Numbered from the stretch's first letter, positions 36,986-44,812 are shown. The stretch is DNA of 48,746 nucleotides from Flavobacteriaceae bacterium (GCA_012959395.1 DUDG01000001.1:1-48746); one strand, 5' to 3'. Translations and numbers: made by a program. The notes: generated by a model not told the origin, from the sequence alone.

Positions 36986-38254
36986 TTAATTTAGAATTTT
37001 TAATTCTATAGTCTCAATTTTAGTATTAGTAACTTCTTTTATTTTAAATTCAAATTGATCTATTTTTAAAATATCTCCATTTAAAGGAATATCTTGATTA
37101 TTATGAACTATAAATCCTCCTAAAGTTTCGTACTGATCACTTTCGGGTATATTCAATTTATATTGATCATTTAAATAGTCTACTTCTAATCTAGCAGAAA
37201 AAAGGAATAAATTTTTTTCAATTTCTTTTTCTAAAAATTTAGGAGAATCATGTTCGTCTTCTATTTCACCAAATAATTCTTCTATTATATCCTCTATAGT
37301 TATTATTCCTGATGTTCCTCCATATTCATCAATAACTACTGCTATTCTTTTTCTTTTTTTAGTTAACAGATTTAAAAGATCGTTAACAAACATTGATTCT
37401 GGAATATATTCAACAGGATGAATTATAGGTTTAAAATTTTTATAATCTTTAAACATGTCCATCAAACTAACATATCCAACAACATTATCAATATTTTCTC
37501 TATGAATTAAAATTTTTGACAATCCACTTTTAATGAAAATTTGATTCAATTCAGAAGGTTTAACATACTTATCGACAGAAATAATTTCAGCTCTAGGAAT
37601 CATTACTTCTCTGGCTCTAACATTAGAAAATTCTAAAGCATTTTGAAAAATTTGAATTTCAGAATCAATATTATTATTTTCAGATTCATCCCCTAACTCT
37701 TGGTTAATATAATCGCCTAGTTCGTCTTTACTAAAAACTACTCTCATTTCATCTTCTTTAGTTTTAAAATACTTACTTAAAACACTATTAGATATCCAGT
37801 TTAACACAAAAGTTATTGGGCTTAACAAAATATAAAAAAGATAGGCGGGAAAAGAGAAAAACTTAAGCAAGCTGTTTGCATATATTTGAAATAAAACTTT
37901 TGGTAAAAATTCAGCTGTGATTAAAATCACTAAAGTTGAAATTATAGTCTGACATAAAATGTATATAAAACCTAATGAGTTCGAAGTATTTAAATATGGA
38001 AAAAAAATATCTAAAATTAATTGACCTGAATAAATTCCATATACAACCAATGCCACATTATTTCCAAGTAACATAGTTGCAATAAACTTTGATGGTTTTC
38101 TAGTTGTTTTTTTTAATAAAAATGCAATAAAACCTCCTTGCTTCTTTTCAATCTCTAAATAAATTTTATTAGATGATATAAAGGCAATTTCCATTCCAGA
38201 AAAAAAAGCAGAAAAAAATATTGAAATTATTATTACTACAACTTGTGAAATCAT
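36986..38254 (-). CDS. CNNM/CorC-HlyC family membrane protein with CBS pair
   Basis: This 422-residue protein has an N-terminal DUF21/CNNM membrane domain (about 1-190, several helices, EIAFISSNKIYLE, MLLGNNVALVVYG). Two CBS domains follow (about 215-330: AREVMIPRAEIISVD, then RKRIAVVIDEYGGTSGIITIEDIIEELFGEIEDEHD), and then a CorC_HlyC domain (about 345-420). Family members are linked to magnesium or other cation export. GldE belongs to the same family, but context does not show this copy is GldE. Confidence 0.9.
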   Translation of the reverse strand: MISQVVVIIISIFFSAFFSGMEIAFISSNKIYLEIEKKQGGFIAFLLKKTTRKPSKFIATMLLGNNVALVVYGIYSGQLILDIFFPYLNTSNSLGFIYILCQTIISTLVILITAEFLPKVLFQIYANSLLKFFSFPAYLFYILLSPITFVLNWISNSVLSKYFKTKEDEMRVVFSKDELGDYINQELGDESENNNIDSEIQIFQNALEFSNVRAREVMIPRAEIISVDKYVKPSELNQIFIKSGLSKILIHRENIDNVVGYVSLMDMFKDYKNFKPIIHPVEYIPESMFVNDLLNLLTKKRKRIAVVIDEYGGTSGIITIEDIIEELFGEIEDEHDSPKFLEKEIEKNLFLFSARLEVDYLNDQYKLNIPESDQYETLGGFIVHNNQDIPLNGDILKIDQFEFKIKEVTNTKIETIELKILN

Positions 38255-38259
38255 TAAGC

Positions 38260-38445
38260 TTATTTAATTCTATTTTGAAATTTTTTTCTGTAATATCTTC
38301 TGAAAAAAAACATACATAAAAATATAACTGCAAATAGTAATAAGATATTTTTTCTATCATCATTATTACTCCCAAAAAGATAATCTGCAGTGGCTATTAT
38401 TGACATAGATAAATATAGTACTTCTGAAATTTTTCTAATTTTCAT
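38260..38445 (-). CDS. Small membrane protein between lptC and the CorC-like gene
   Basis: This is a 61-residue protein starting at the ATG at 38445. A longer frame back to 38526 would lie inside lptC and is unlikely. It has two hydrophobic segments (about 8-22 and 32-48) and a basic tail (FFFRRYYRKKFQNRIK). Small proteins of this form, with FFxxRxRKKF endings, occupy the same place in other flavobacteria as far as I recall, which supports a real gene. It overlaps lptC by 11 nt. Its function is unknown. Confidence 0.7.
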   Translation of the reverse strand: MKIRKISEVLYLSMSIIATADYLFGSNNDDRKNILLLFAVIFLCMFFFRRYYRKKFQNRIK

Positions 38446-38992
38446 TAGCCTTGTTTTCATTATCCTCAACAACAACTTGACCATCAAGTTCTCCTGTATT
38501 AAATATAGTAAATGATCTATTGGCATCTAATCTTGTAGCTACAATATCGTAATCAACACTTTTAAAAGTAAATTTTTTTTCGGTGAACAACCACTCTTGT
38601 TCCGGATCCCAATAGAGCTGAGAAGTTTTTAAAATTGATCCATCATAAGTATTTATAATAACGTTCCCAACTAAATCTACTATGTGTGTTTTATTATAAA
38701 TTATTGCATAATTAGCTGTTACAATAGTTTCTTGATTTTTTTTATCAAAAAAAGTAATTTTTATTCCATCTGGAAATTCAGAGTAAGGAAAAGATTCATT
38801 AGTATAATCATAATTTATAGGAGAAGTTAAAATAGCTTTAACTTTTGCTGAATCAGTATAAATTAACTTTATATTCTGAGCTACACCTATTGGAAAATTG
38901 CCGTAATTATTAATATTTTTTATTTCTTGAAAATTATCTTCACATGAAATAAAACATAAAAAAAATATAATTAATAATTTATAAGCATTCAT
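38435..38992 (-). CDS. lptC: LPS export protein LptC (lipoprotein form)
   Basis: This 185-residue protein has a lipoprotein signal (lipobox CFISC, Cys about 18). It carries the LptC beta-jellyroll (LIYTDSAKVKAILTSPINYDYTNE, FPDGIKITFFDKK, ANYAIIYNKTHIVDLVGNVII, DGSILKTSQLYWDPEQEWLFTEKKFTF). It passes lipopolysaccharide from the inner-membrane ABC exporter to LptA. The lipoprotein anchor in place of a membrane helix is usual in Bacteroidota. The gene lies 2 nt after the TPR gene stop and overlaps the small membrane protein gene. Confidence 0.88.
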   Translation of the reverse strand: MNAYKLLIIFFLCFISCEDNFQEIKNINNYGNFPIGVAQNIKLIYTDSAKVKAILTSPINYDYTNESFPYSEFPDGIKITFFDKKNQETIVTANYAIIYNKTHIVDLVGNVIINTYDGSILKTSQLYWDPEQEWLFTEKKFTFKSVDYDIVATRLDANRSFTIFNTGELDGQVVVEDNENKANEN

Positions 38993-38994
38993 TA

Positions 38995-40380
38995 TTATAA
39001 GGAAGGGACTTTTATGGATTTACCTATCCAACATTTAATTGAAATAATTTTTCCTCCCATAGCTTCACTAAATATATCGGTTTTAGATGGAGCTCTCCCT
39101 TCGTAACTAAGTGCTGTTTTTCTCGCTATTCTTCTAACGGATGCATCTACAGCAGATGCTTTTTTAGCTTCTTTAGCAGCTAACCAATAAATAGATCTTT
39201 TCTCAAATTGCGAAGTTCCACAATTATTAGCGCTAGAAGCATAAAGATTACCTATTAGCAAATAGGCGCTTCCCATTGAGGGCTGAAATTTCAAAGCTTT
39301 TAAAGCATAACTTCTTGATTGACTATATTGTCTAGATTTTTTGAATTTTAAAGCAATTTTATATAAAGTTTTAGCTTTTTTAAGATCACTAGTCTCTAAT
39401 TTAATAGATTCGTTATAATAATTGATAGCTAACTTAGTTTTTCCTTTTTTGTCATTTAACAACCCTAAATAATAAGCAGAATTAGCTGAAGGGTTTAATT
39501 GATGTAAGGCTTCTACCATTTCACCAAATAAAGGATCATCTGAACAATCTTTACTATCCATTCTACTGGCAGCCCTATTAAGCCAAACAGTATCTGACTT
39601 AAACTTATCAAAATTCTTTCTATATAAAGGAATTAAGTTTTCACAAGTTGATTCTTTTGCGATAATTGCATTTAAATTGTTTAAATAAGTAGCACACGCG
39701 ATCATATTTACTTCGTACACTTTCTTATTTCTTAATTCTCTTGCAGAAATAAGATCATTATTTTCCTCTTTTTTAAGTAATAAATCTAGCTTAGAAGTGT
39801 AAGCCTCCATTTCAAACTCAAATTTTTCGGTTAATTCTTCGTATTTTTCAAAAAGTTTTTCTAAACTAACATTTGAATTATTTTCTTTATATAATTCGAA
39901 ATAAATTTTAAAATAATTATACAATCCTTTTGGGGATTTGAAGCTTTGTGGATCATTAGTAAATGCCATATCATAAACATCGTAGATAGTCTCATTATCA
40001 GCCAATTTATAATCTATCATTGTCTGAGCTTTTATAGCTAAAATTTTTCCCATTTCATTTTTACCGCTTTTAGATTTTGAAAAATGTTTTAGCCATTCGT
40101 CATAAAGATCTAAAAGATCTTCTTGATACTCATCTCTCTTATTACCTTCAGATTTTTTGATAAAACTTTTTAACAAGCGCTCTCCATAAACATAAATAGC
40201 TATATTCAATTTTGGACATTGAGATTTAACTTCTAACCATGGCTCATATGCAGCATCATAATTTTTCACTTTCGCATATTCTGCAAAAATTGAAAGATTC
40301 GACAAACAATCTTCTTTTGACTGAGAAAAACTATTTATTGAAAAAATTAATAATAAACTAAGAGTTAATATTTTTTTCAT
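38995..40380 (-). CDS. Exported TPR protein
   Basis: This 461-residue protein has a signal peptide (MKKILTLSLLLIFSINSFSQS). Helical repeats fill the rest, with clear tetratricopeptide units near residues 285-385 (SAYYLGLLNDKKGKTKLAINYYNESIKLE, ARxYALKALKFQPSMGSAYLLIGNLYASSA). The conserved end CWIGKSIKVPSL is notable. It sits between lptC and an outer-membrane barrel gene in what appears to be a common flavobacterial order; the exact role is unknown. A -7-like TAACTTTG lies at 40398-40405 without a well-placed TTG, so an internal promoter is possible. Confidence 0.85.
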   Translation of the reverse strand: MKKILTLSLLLIFSINSFSQSKEDCLSNLSIFAEYAKVKNYDAAYEPWLEVKSQCPKLNIAIYVYGERLLKSFIKKSEGNKRDEYQEDLLDLYDEWLKHFSKSKSGKNEMGKILAIKAQTMIDYKLADNETIYDVYDMAFTNDPQSFKSPKGLYNYFKIYFELYKENNSNVSLEKLFEKYEELTEKFEFEMEAYTSKLDLLLKKEENNDLISARELRNKKVYEVNMIACATYLNNLNAIIAKESTCENLIPLYRKNFDKFKSDTVWLNRAASRMDSKDCSDDPLFGEMVEALHQLNPSANSAYYLGLLNDKKGKTKLAINYYNESIKLETSDLKKAKTLYKIALKFKKSRQYSQSRSYALKALKFQPSMGSAYLLIGNLYASSANNCGTSQFEKRSIYWLAAKEAKKASAVDASVRRIARKTALSYEGRAPSKTDIFSEAMGGKIISIKCWIGKSIKVPSL

Positions 40381-40462
40381 TTGTAAATTTTTTAAAACAA
40401 AGTTATTGATTGAAAATCAAGTATTTAAAAATACTGATAGAACAAAAACGATGCCTAAATTA

Positions 40463-41719
40463 TTAATTATACTTGTTTTTAACAAACCAGCGATCATTAA
40501 GCGAGAGTCCAAGTCTAATACTAAAAAAATCTTCTTGGATTAAACCAGCATTTTTCGTGCCTCTTCTTCCAACTTCAAAACCTAAATTAATATTAGAAAA
40601 ACCCTGAAAAGGCAATCCAAATCCAAAGTTAATACCAAATTCATTTATAGCTTGGTTTTGAATATGCAAACCTGTTTCCTCTATTCTAATACCTGCTCTA
40701 TATACTATTCTACTAAAATAGCTTGTAAACGAATCATATTTAGGAATCCAAAAACCACCAAAAGCTATTTTAGATGCTTCTTTAAACTCAACATTTTTAA
40801 GAGTAAATAATTTATTTTCTAAACCTCCTCCATCAGTCTTAGAATAGTCAACACCAATAAACCATTTCGTATCCTCACCAATTCCTATCCCAAAAGAGTG
40901 AGATTTTGGAATTATTATTTCAGTTTTATCTAGGTTTAAAGCAGATAAATCAATTTGTTCAAAATCTCCTCCATACGATCCTGAGGGTGGCATAGTTGCT
41001 AAAATTTGAGTATTGTTAGAGCTTAATTTTGATTCTGGCTTAAAAATATAAGTAGCATGTAATATTAGATTTTTAGATATTTTTTCTCTTATTAAAGTAG
41101 AGTACACAAAATTAACTCCACTCAGAGAAGAATTATTTTCAAGCCTAGTTGATAATTCTATATCTTTTAAAAATCTAGAATTAACATGTTTTAAATTTCC
41201 AAATTGGTAATTAGCTGTAAACCCAACACCAATTCGCTTAAATAATTTAAAACCAAAAGTTAAAAAGGCAGTATTTACTCCACCTTCTCCTTCATACCTA
41301 TCCACTTGCTCTGGCACTACAGTTTCATCTATACTTTTAAGAAAATATCCCACCGAAGTTTGAGGAATAATTCCAAATCCAAAATTAAGATGTTTAGTAG
41401 GAATACCAACTGCTAAATAATTAATATTAGCACTAGTAGCTGATTCATTAGTAGCATCTGTTTTAAAATTATAATTGTTATAATTTAACCCAATAGAATA
41501 ATTCACAAGCTTTAACTCAGAATAGGCAGCAGGATTAGTTAAATTTAAGTGAATACTATCACTATAAACATTTAAGCCACCCATTGAACGATTGTCCATT
41601 GATCCTTTAAAAGTGTTAACGCCAACTCCATAAAAAGAATAAGGAGATAAACTTCCTGTTTGAGAATACATTATTAATGTATTTAAAATTATAAAAATAG
41701 CAAGAAGTAATTTTTTCAT
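40463..41719 (-). CDS. Outer-membrane beta-barrel protein (FadL/PorV-like)
   Basis: This 418-residue protein has a signal peptide (1 to about 20, ending MYSQ), then GSLSPYSFYGVGVNTFKGSMDNRSMGGLNVYSDS, an N-terminal pattern of Bacteroidota barrels resembling FadL or PorV. Amphipathic strands with glycine and aromatic residues follow, ending in RLGLSLNDRWFVKNKY. Its substrate or role is not evident. The start overlaps the coaX stop by 4 nt (ATGA). Confidence 0.8.
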   Translation of the reverse strand: MKKLLLAIFIILNTLIMYSQTGSLSPYSFYGVGVNTFKGSMDNRSMGGLNVYSDSIHLNLTNPAAYSELKLVNYSIGLNYNNYNFKTDATNESATSANINYLAVGIPTKHLNFGFGIIPQTSVGYFLKSIDETVVPEQVDRYEGEGGVNTAFLTFGFKLFKRIGVGFTANYQFGNLKHVNSRFLKDIELSTRLENNSSLSGVNFVYSTLIREKISKNLILHATYIFKPESKLSSNNTQILATMPPSGSYGGDFEQIDLSALNLDKTEIIIPKSHSFGIGIGEDTKWFIGVDYSKTDGGGLENKLFTLKNVEFKEASKIAFGGFWIPKYDSFTSYFSRIVYRAGIRIEETGLHIQNQAINEFGINFGFGLPFQGFSNINLGFEVGRRGTKNAGLIQEDFFSIRLGLSLNDRWFVKNKYN

Positions 41720-42441
41720 TCTTTTTTATTCATTTCAACTAGAAAGTTTAGTCCAACTAGAAGAAAATTCGAATGAGCAAAGATGGTATTTTTTATGCTA
41801 TTGAGCAAGAATTTAGAATCCCCGCCTGTTAAAATTATCCTAATTTCTTTAAATTCATTTTTATATTGCTCAATTACTCCATTTAATTCTTTAACAACTC
41901 CATTAATAACTCCTGAATGAATAGAATCTTCAGTAGATTTTCCTATAAAATTTTTAATATTTTTCCTAGAAAGTAAAGGAAGATTTTCTGTTTGGTCATT
42001 TAAAGACATATATCTCATATTAATTCCAGGTGAAATACTACCTCCTAAGTAGTCATTATTAAAATTTTTAAAATCATATGTTATACAAGATCCTATATCT
42101 ATAATTAAAACATTTTCGTTTGAAAATTCTATTGAGGCAGCACTAACAAGAGCAATTCTATCTTTACCTAAAGTGCTTTTAGTAGAATAGCTATTTTTAA
42201 AAGGAATTATAATTGAGTCATTAAAGGGAATTAATTTAGTTCTTTGTAACAACAAATTATTTAACTCTTCATTAATACTAGAAACATTAGAAATAATCGA
42301 ATGGGTAATTGGATATTCATCTAGTAAATCTTCAACTTTTGATATAAAATCATTATTAAATTCATGATTTAATATCACTGAATTATTATCAAAAACAGCA
42401 ATTTTTAAAAGAGAATTTCCAATATCTATAACTAAATTCAA
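41716..42441 (-). CDS. coaX: Type III pantothenate kinase
   Basis: This 241-residue ASKHA-fold kinase phosphorylates pantothenate in the first step of coenzyme A synthesis. Its motifs are VIDIGNSLLKIAVF (phosphate 1, Asp6), NVLIIDIGSCITYDF, GGSISPGINMRYMSLN and LTGGDSKFLL. The start is TTG at 42441, directly before the conserved first strand; no ATG is nearby. It is the first gene of the minus-strand envelope group running to 34787. Confidence 0.94.
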   Translation of the reverse strand: MNLVIDIGNSLLKIAVFDNNSVILNHEFNNDFISKVEDLLDEYPITHSIISNVSSINEELNNLLLQRTKLIPFNDSIIIPFKNSYSTKSTLGKDRIALVSAASIEFSNENVLIIDIGSCITYDFKNFNNDYLGGSISPGINMRYMSLNDQTENLPLLSRKNIKNFIGKSTEDSIHSGVINGVVKELNGVIEQYKNEFKEIRIILTGGDSKFLLNSIKNTIFAHSNFLLVGLNFLVEMNKKE

Positions 42442-42490
42442 TTGATAATTGTTTATTGGTAAAAATACAGAAGATTTTTAACATGTTTTT

Positions 42491-42520
42491 TTGCTGCTCT
42501 CATAAAACAATTTATATTTG
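42491..42520 (+). promoter_or_regulatory. Promoter of tRNA-Phe, perfect flavobacterial consensus
   Basis: TTG at 42491-42493, exactly 19 bp, then TATATTTG at 42513-42520 give a full match to TTG-N19-TAnnTTTG. The start point should be near 42525, about 18 nt before the tRNA. Confidence 0.85.
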
Positions 42521-42542
42521 CTCTTGCTAAAAAACAAGCAAT

Positions 42543-42615
42543 GGTACCTTAGCTCAGTTGGTAGAGCAAAGGACTGAAAATCCTTGTGTCCCTGGTTCGA
42601 TTCCTGGAGGTACCA
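42543..42615 (+). tRNA. tRNA-Phe (anticodon GAA)
   Basis: The acceptor stem is GGTACCT / AGGTACC with discriminator A at 42615. The D arm is AGCTCAGTTGGTAGAGCA, the anticodon loop CTGAAAA (anticodon GAA at 42576-42578) and the T arm CCTGGTTCGATTCCTGG. CCA is not encoded: ACAT follows position 72, unlike tRNA-Leu in this window. Its last bases form the left copy of the direct repeat that bounds the insertion downstream. Confidence 0.97.
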
Positions 42616-42617
42616 CA
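42604..42617 (+). repeat. Left direct repeat (attL-like) in tRNA-Phe 3' end
   Basis: CTGGAGGTACCACA spans the 3' side of the T stem and acceptor stem of tRNA-Phe plus two bases. It is identical to 43468-43481. Confidence 0.85.
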
Positions 42618-42621
42618 TTTT

Positions 42622-42652
42622 AACCCTATGAGTCCTTGACCTATAGGGTTTT
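42622..42652 (+). terminator. Possible replacement terminator for tRNA-Phe inside the insert
   Basis: AACCCTAT (42622-42629) pairs with ATAGGGTT (42643-42650) across a 13-nt loop, followed by TT and then A. It is a modest hairpin placed 6 nt after the tRNA, so the insertion seems to have brought its own stop for the tRNA transcript. Confidence 0.55.
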
Positions 42653-42669
42653 ATGTTTCTATAAACCTA

Positions 42670-42692
42670 TTTGTGTAAAGTTTTGTGTAAAG
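42670..42692 (+). repeat. Tandem TTTGTGTAAAG repeats, left end of insert
   Basis: Two exact copies of TTTGTGTAAAG lie at 42670-42680 and 42682-42692, a 12-bp period. The core TGTGTAAAG returns several times at the other end of the insert, which suggests binding sites for a recombinase or accessory protein. Confidence 0.8.
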
Positions 42693-42793
42693 ATAAATGG
42701 TTCTATTTGTATATTTAGTGATTCTTGTGGAAAAGTATGTAACATTTAATTAAACACTTCGTCATAATTACAAACCTATAAAATAAAAAAACA

Positions 42794-43258
42794 ATGAAAA
42801 TTAAATTACTTATTCTGACTATTATGACGATATCATGGTCATACTCTCAAAAGAATTTCAAGAAATCAGACATCTATGGTAAATACAAATTAGAACTAAA
42901 TCTTACAGATGTGGTTAAAAGTGAAAACGATGACTTGAATTTGTTAGAAAAAATAATTGTAACAAGTATTACAAACTCAATAGATAGGGTTTCAAGTGAA
43001 TATGTAAATATCACATTTGATTTCAAAAACAACAACTCTCTACTCGTTAGTGTAAAAGTAGAAGATGAAAAAGAAGAAAATGAATATATCCGATGGAAAA
43101 CAAACAACAACAAAATATATTTTGATGATTCGGGTAATGACCATATAAATGTTAAAATGAACAATGGGGAAGGATATTGGGTTTTGGAAAATAAAAACCT
43201 GGTAAAATACAATGATGATGGAACTAAAGTAAATGGAATTTCCCTTATTAGGATTTAG
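42794..43258 (+). CDS. Unknown secreted protein, lipocalin-like layout, cargo of the insert
   Basis: This 154-residue protein has a signal peptide (residues 1 to about 19, ending SWSYSQ). The mature part is rich in Asn, Asp and Lys and looks like a small beta-barrel: IYGKYKLELN near the start, ITFDFKNNNSLLVSVKVEDE, IRWKTNNNKIYFDDSGND and GYWVLENKNLVKYNDDGTKV. This is the shape of lipocalin-like proteins that report or bind small ligands, but I recognise no specific family. It is the only convincing gene between the two tRNA repeats and is followed by the repeat-rich right end. Confidence 0.7.
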   Translation: MKIKLLILTIMTISWSYSQKNFKKSDIYGKYKLELNLTDVVKSENDDLNLLEKIIVTSITNSIDRVSSEYVNITFDFKNNNSLLVSVKVEDEKEENEYIRWKTNNNKIYFDDSGNDHINVKMNNGEGYWVLENKNLVKYNDDGTKVNGISLIRI

Positions 43259-43345
43259 TATCACTGATGTGGTACAAAGTGAAAGATATTATCTTTTATT
43301 AAAGAAAAATTTGGAAAAACTTTCAGGTTTAAGTTATTCTACGAA

Positions 43346-43415
43346 CTTTACACAGAAGAAATTACTTTACATAGTGTGTAAACTAAACGGATATAACTTT
43401 ACACAATGTGTAAAG
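43346..43415 (+). repeat. Cluster of CTTTACACA / TGTGTAAAG half-sites, right end of insert
   Basis: Five half-sites lie here: CTTTACACA at 43346-43354, the imperfect pair CTTTACATA / TGTGTAAAC at 43365-43373 and 43375-43383, and the perfect inverted pair CTTTACACA-a-TGTGTAAAG at 43397-43415. They share the core found in tandem at the left end (42670-42692). Confidence 0.8.
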
Positions 43416-43467
43416 TCTATTGATATAAAATATTCAATACTAGATAGTTAAATGAAGGGTATTAGTA

Positions 43468-43481
43468 CTGGAGGTACCACA
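43468..43481 (+). repeat. Right direct repeat (attR-like)
   Basis: CTGGAGGTACCACA is identical to the tRNA-Phe 3' end at 42604-42617. Similarity stops within one or two bases on either side. Confidence 0.85.
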
Positions 43482-43504
43482 AACCCCCTTCAAGGGGGTT
43501 TTTT
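43481..43504 (+). terminator. Intrinsic terminator, probably the original one of tRNA-Phe
   Basis: AAACCCCC-TTCAA-GGGGGTTT is followed by more T. It begins at the last base of the right repeat, so before the insertion it would have stood immediately after tRNA-Phe, just as the tRNA-Leu terminator stands 3 nt after its tRNA. Confidence 0.9.
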
Positions 43505-43534
43505 GATTATTTATCGTTAATTTCATTAACTTTA
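43503..43534 (+). promoter_or_regulatory. Flavobacterial-type promoter for the YwaF-like gene
   Basis: TTG at 43503-43505, a 21-bp spacer, then TAACTTTA at 43527-43534 (one mismatch to TAnnTTTG). It lies 24 nt before the ATG at 43558. Confidence 0.55.
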
Positions 43535-43557
43535 AAAAAATTTATATAAAATTTATT

Positions 43558-44274
43558 ATGGATTATGCTATAGAAATTTTAAGTTCTGAATGGATAACAA
43601 CTTCATTAAGTAGCATAGCTTTTATCCTGTTTATTCTATATATAGGTAAAATTAGTTCTGAAAACAATAGAATTAAGTTTATTAAGATTATTGCCTTAAT
43701 AATGATATTATTCACTGTTACTAATCATGTTACTCATTTAATTAATGGAACCTGGACATTAGACAAACAGCTTCCAGTACATCTTTGTGGAATTTCTGCC
43801 TTGATCTGTTGTGTAATAATGTTTATACCAGAAAATAAAAGACAATTTCTTTTTGAGTTTCTTTTTTATTTCGGAATTATAGGTGGGACAATGTCTATAC
43901 TAACTCCTCTAATTGATAATCAAGATAGCGAAAATGAAATCTTTTTCTACATACAGTTTTTTGTAAAACACTCAATTATTATAGCTTTCCCTATTTACTT
44001 AAGGAATCATTTGAATATGGAACTAAGAACATACTCATGGCTAAAAGCATTTATTGCCATAAATGTATTGCTAGTTATAATAATGATTATAAATTCTTCT
44101 ATTGGTTCAAATTATATGTATTTAGCTCATGTTCCAATGGATTCAGCAGGAAATGTAGTAAAAAATCCATTAATTATAATTAATGATTGGCCATGGTATA
44201 TATTAACATGGGAGCCAATTGTATTTACACTAATATTAATTACATATTATTTTTCTAAACCAAAAAAGGCTTAA
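43558..44274 (+). CDS. YwaF / TIGR02206 family membrane protein
   Basis: This is a 238-residue integral membrane protein with about six or seven helices. The family signature is the histidine-containing LPVHLCGISALI block near residue 77, with NHVTHLINGTW before it. Further on are YFGIIGGTMSILTPLI and a helix ending in a conserved NDWPWYILTWEPIVF segment. Members are of unknown function. A promoter precedes it, and the next gene, for a lipoprotein, starts 28 nt after its stop. Confidence 0.85.
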   Translation: MDYAIEILSSEWITTSLSSIAFILFILYIGKISSENNRIKFIKIIALIMILFTVTNHVTHLINGTWTLDKQLPVHLCGISALICCVIMFIPENKRQFLFEFLFYFGIIGGTMSILTPLIDNQDSENEIFFYIQFFVKHSIIIAFPIYLRNHLNMELRTYSWLKAFIAINVLLVIIMIINSSIGSNYMYLAHVPMDSAGNVVKNPLIIINDWPWYILTWEPIVFTLILITYYFSKPKKA

Positions 44275-44302
44275 TTTTTTTAACTACTAATAGAAAATAA
44301 AG

Positions 44303-44812
44303 ATGTTACTTAAATTTCGTTTACTAAGCTTAATTATTATTTGTGGTATTTTTATAAGTTGCAATAATCAACAAAACAAAAGTGCTTCTGTAGATAATTA
44401 TAAAAAAATAGATTATTATTCTGATTCAATTAATACTGTTAGAATAGACAATATCAGTTTAACTACTATAAATGTTTTAAATAATTGGATTGAATATCAA
44501 GAGTTGAAAGAAGTAATTAGTTCATTAGAAAATAATGAATTCTCATTCTTTAAGGATAATAAAGAATATATTAGTAGATTTTTTGATGGAATTAAGAGAA
44601 GCACGCCAAAATCAATTAATAAACCAGGTATTATCGCTAGAATTTCTGTCTTAGAAACAAAATTTTTAATACTTGAAAGCTATTTTACATCAAATATTAT
44701 TGATGAAAAACAAAAGAAAAACAGAATAAATGATGTATTGTCTGCTAATTCGAATTTTATATATCAGATAAATAAGTTAATTGAAAGATCAAATCAAAAA
44801 ATTGAGGACTAA
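44303..44812 (+). CDS. Unknown lipoprotein
   Basis: This 169-residue protein has a lipoprotein signal (lipobox IFISC, Cys about residue 20, followed by NNQQNKS). The mature part is mainly helical, with charged heptad-like stretches (WIEYQELKEVISSLENNEF, ISVLETKFLILESYF). I recognise no family. It probably shares a transcript with the YwaF-like gene. Its stop overlaps the stop of the convergent TPR gene through CTAA. Confidence 0.65.
   Translation: MLLKFRLLSLIIICGIFISCNNQQNKSASVDNYKKIDYYSDSINTVRIDNISLTTINVLNNWIEYQELKEVISSLENNEFSFFKDNKEYISRFFDGIKRSTPKSINKPGIIARISVLETKFLILESYFTSNIIDEKQKKNRINDVLSANSNFIYQINKLIERSNQKIED

Larger units (their letters stand above)
42604..43481 (+). mobile_element. 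Mini-element inserted at the 3' end of tRNA-Phe
   Basis: The 14-bp sequence CTGGAGGTACCACA, the end of tRNA-Phe, is repeated exactly 864 bp downstream (43468-43481). This is the att arrangement left by a site-specific tyrosine recombinase. Directly after the second copy comes a strong terminator, which probably belonged to the tRNA before the insertion. The insert holds one clear gene, for a secreted 154-residue protein, and no integrase. TGTGTAAAG half-sites lie near both ends. I infer an element mobilised in trans, or a decayed one. Confidence 0.7.

Noticed and set aside
36986-38254. Assignment of the CorC/HlyC-like gene as gldE
   Set aside because: GldE is in this family, but the gene lies with lptC and the ppiD-like gene rather than with gld genes, so the name is not supported.
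38446-38526. Longer form of the small membrane protein beside lptC
   Set aside because: The added part is antiparallel to nothing but lies wholly within lptC on the same strand in another frame; the ATG at 38445 gives a compact two-helix protein.
43264-43275. Inverted third copy of the tRNA-Phe end (ATGTGGTAC)
   Set aside because: Only 9 bases match the reverse complement, which is too short to distinguish from chance.
43233-43451. A 72-codon open frame after the cargo gene of the tRNA-Phe insert
   Set aside because: It starts inside the end of the cargo gene, runs through the TGTGTAAAG repeat cluster, and has no recognisable fold or signal. It is more likely non-coding.
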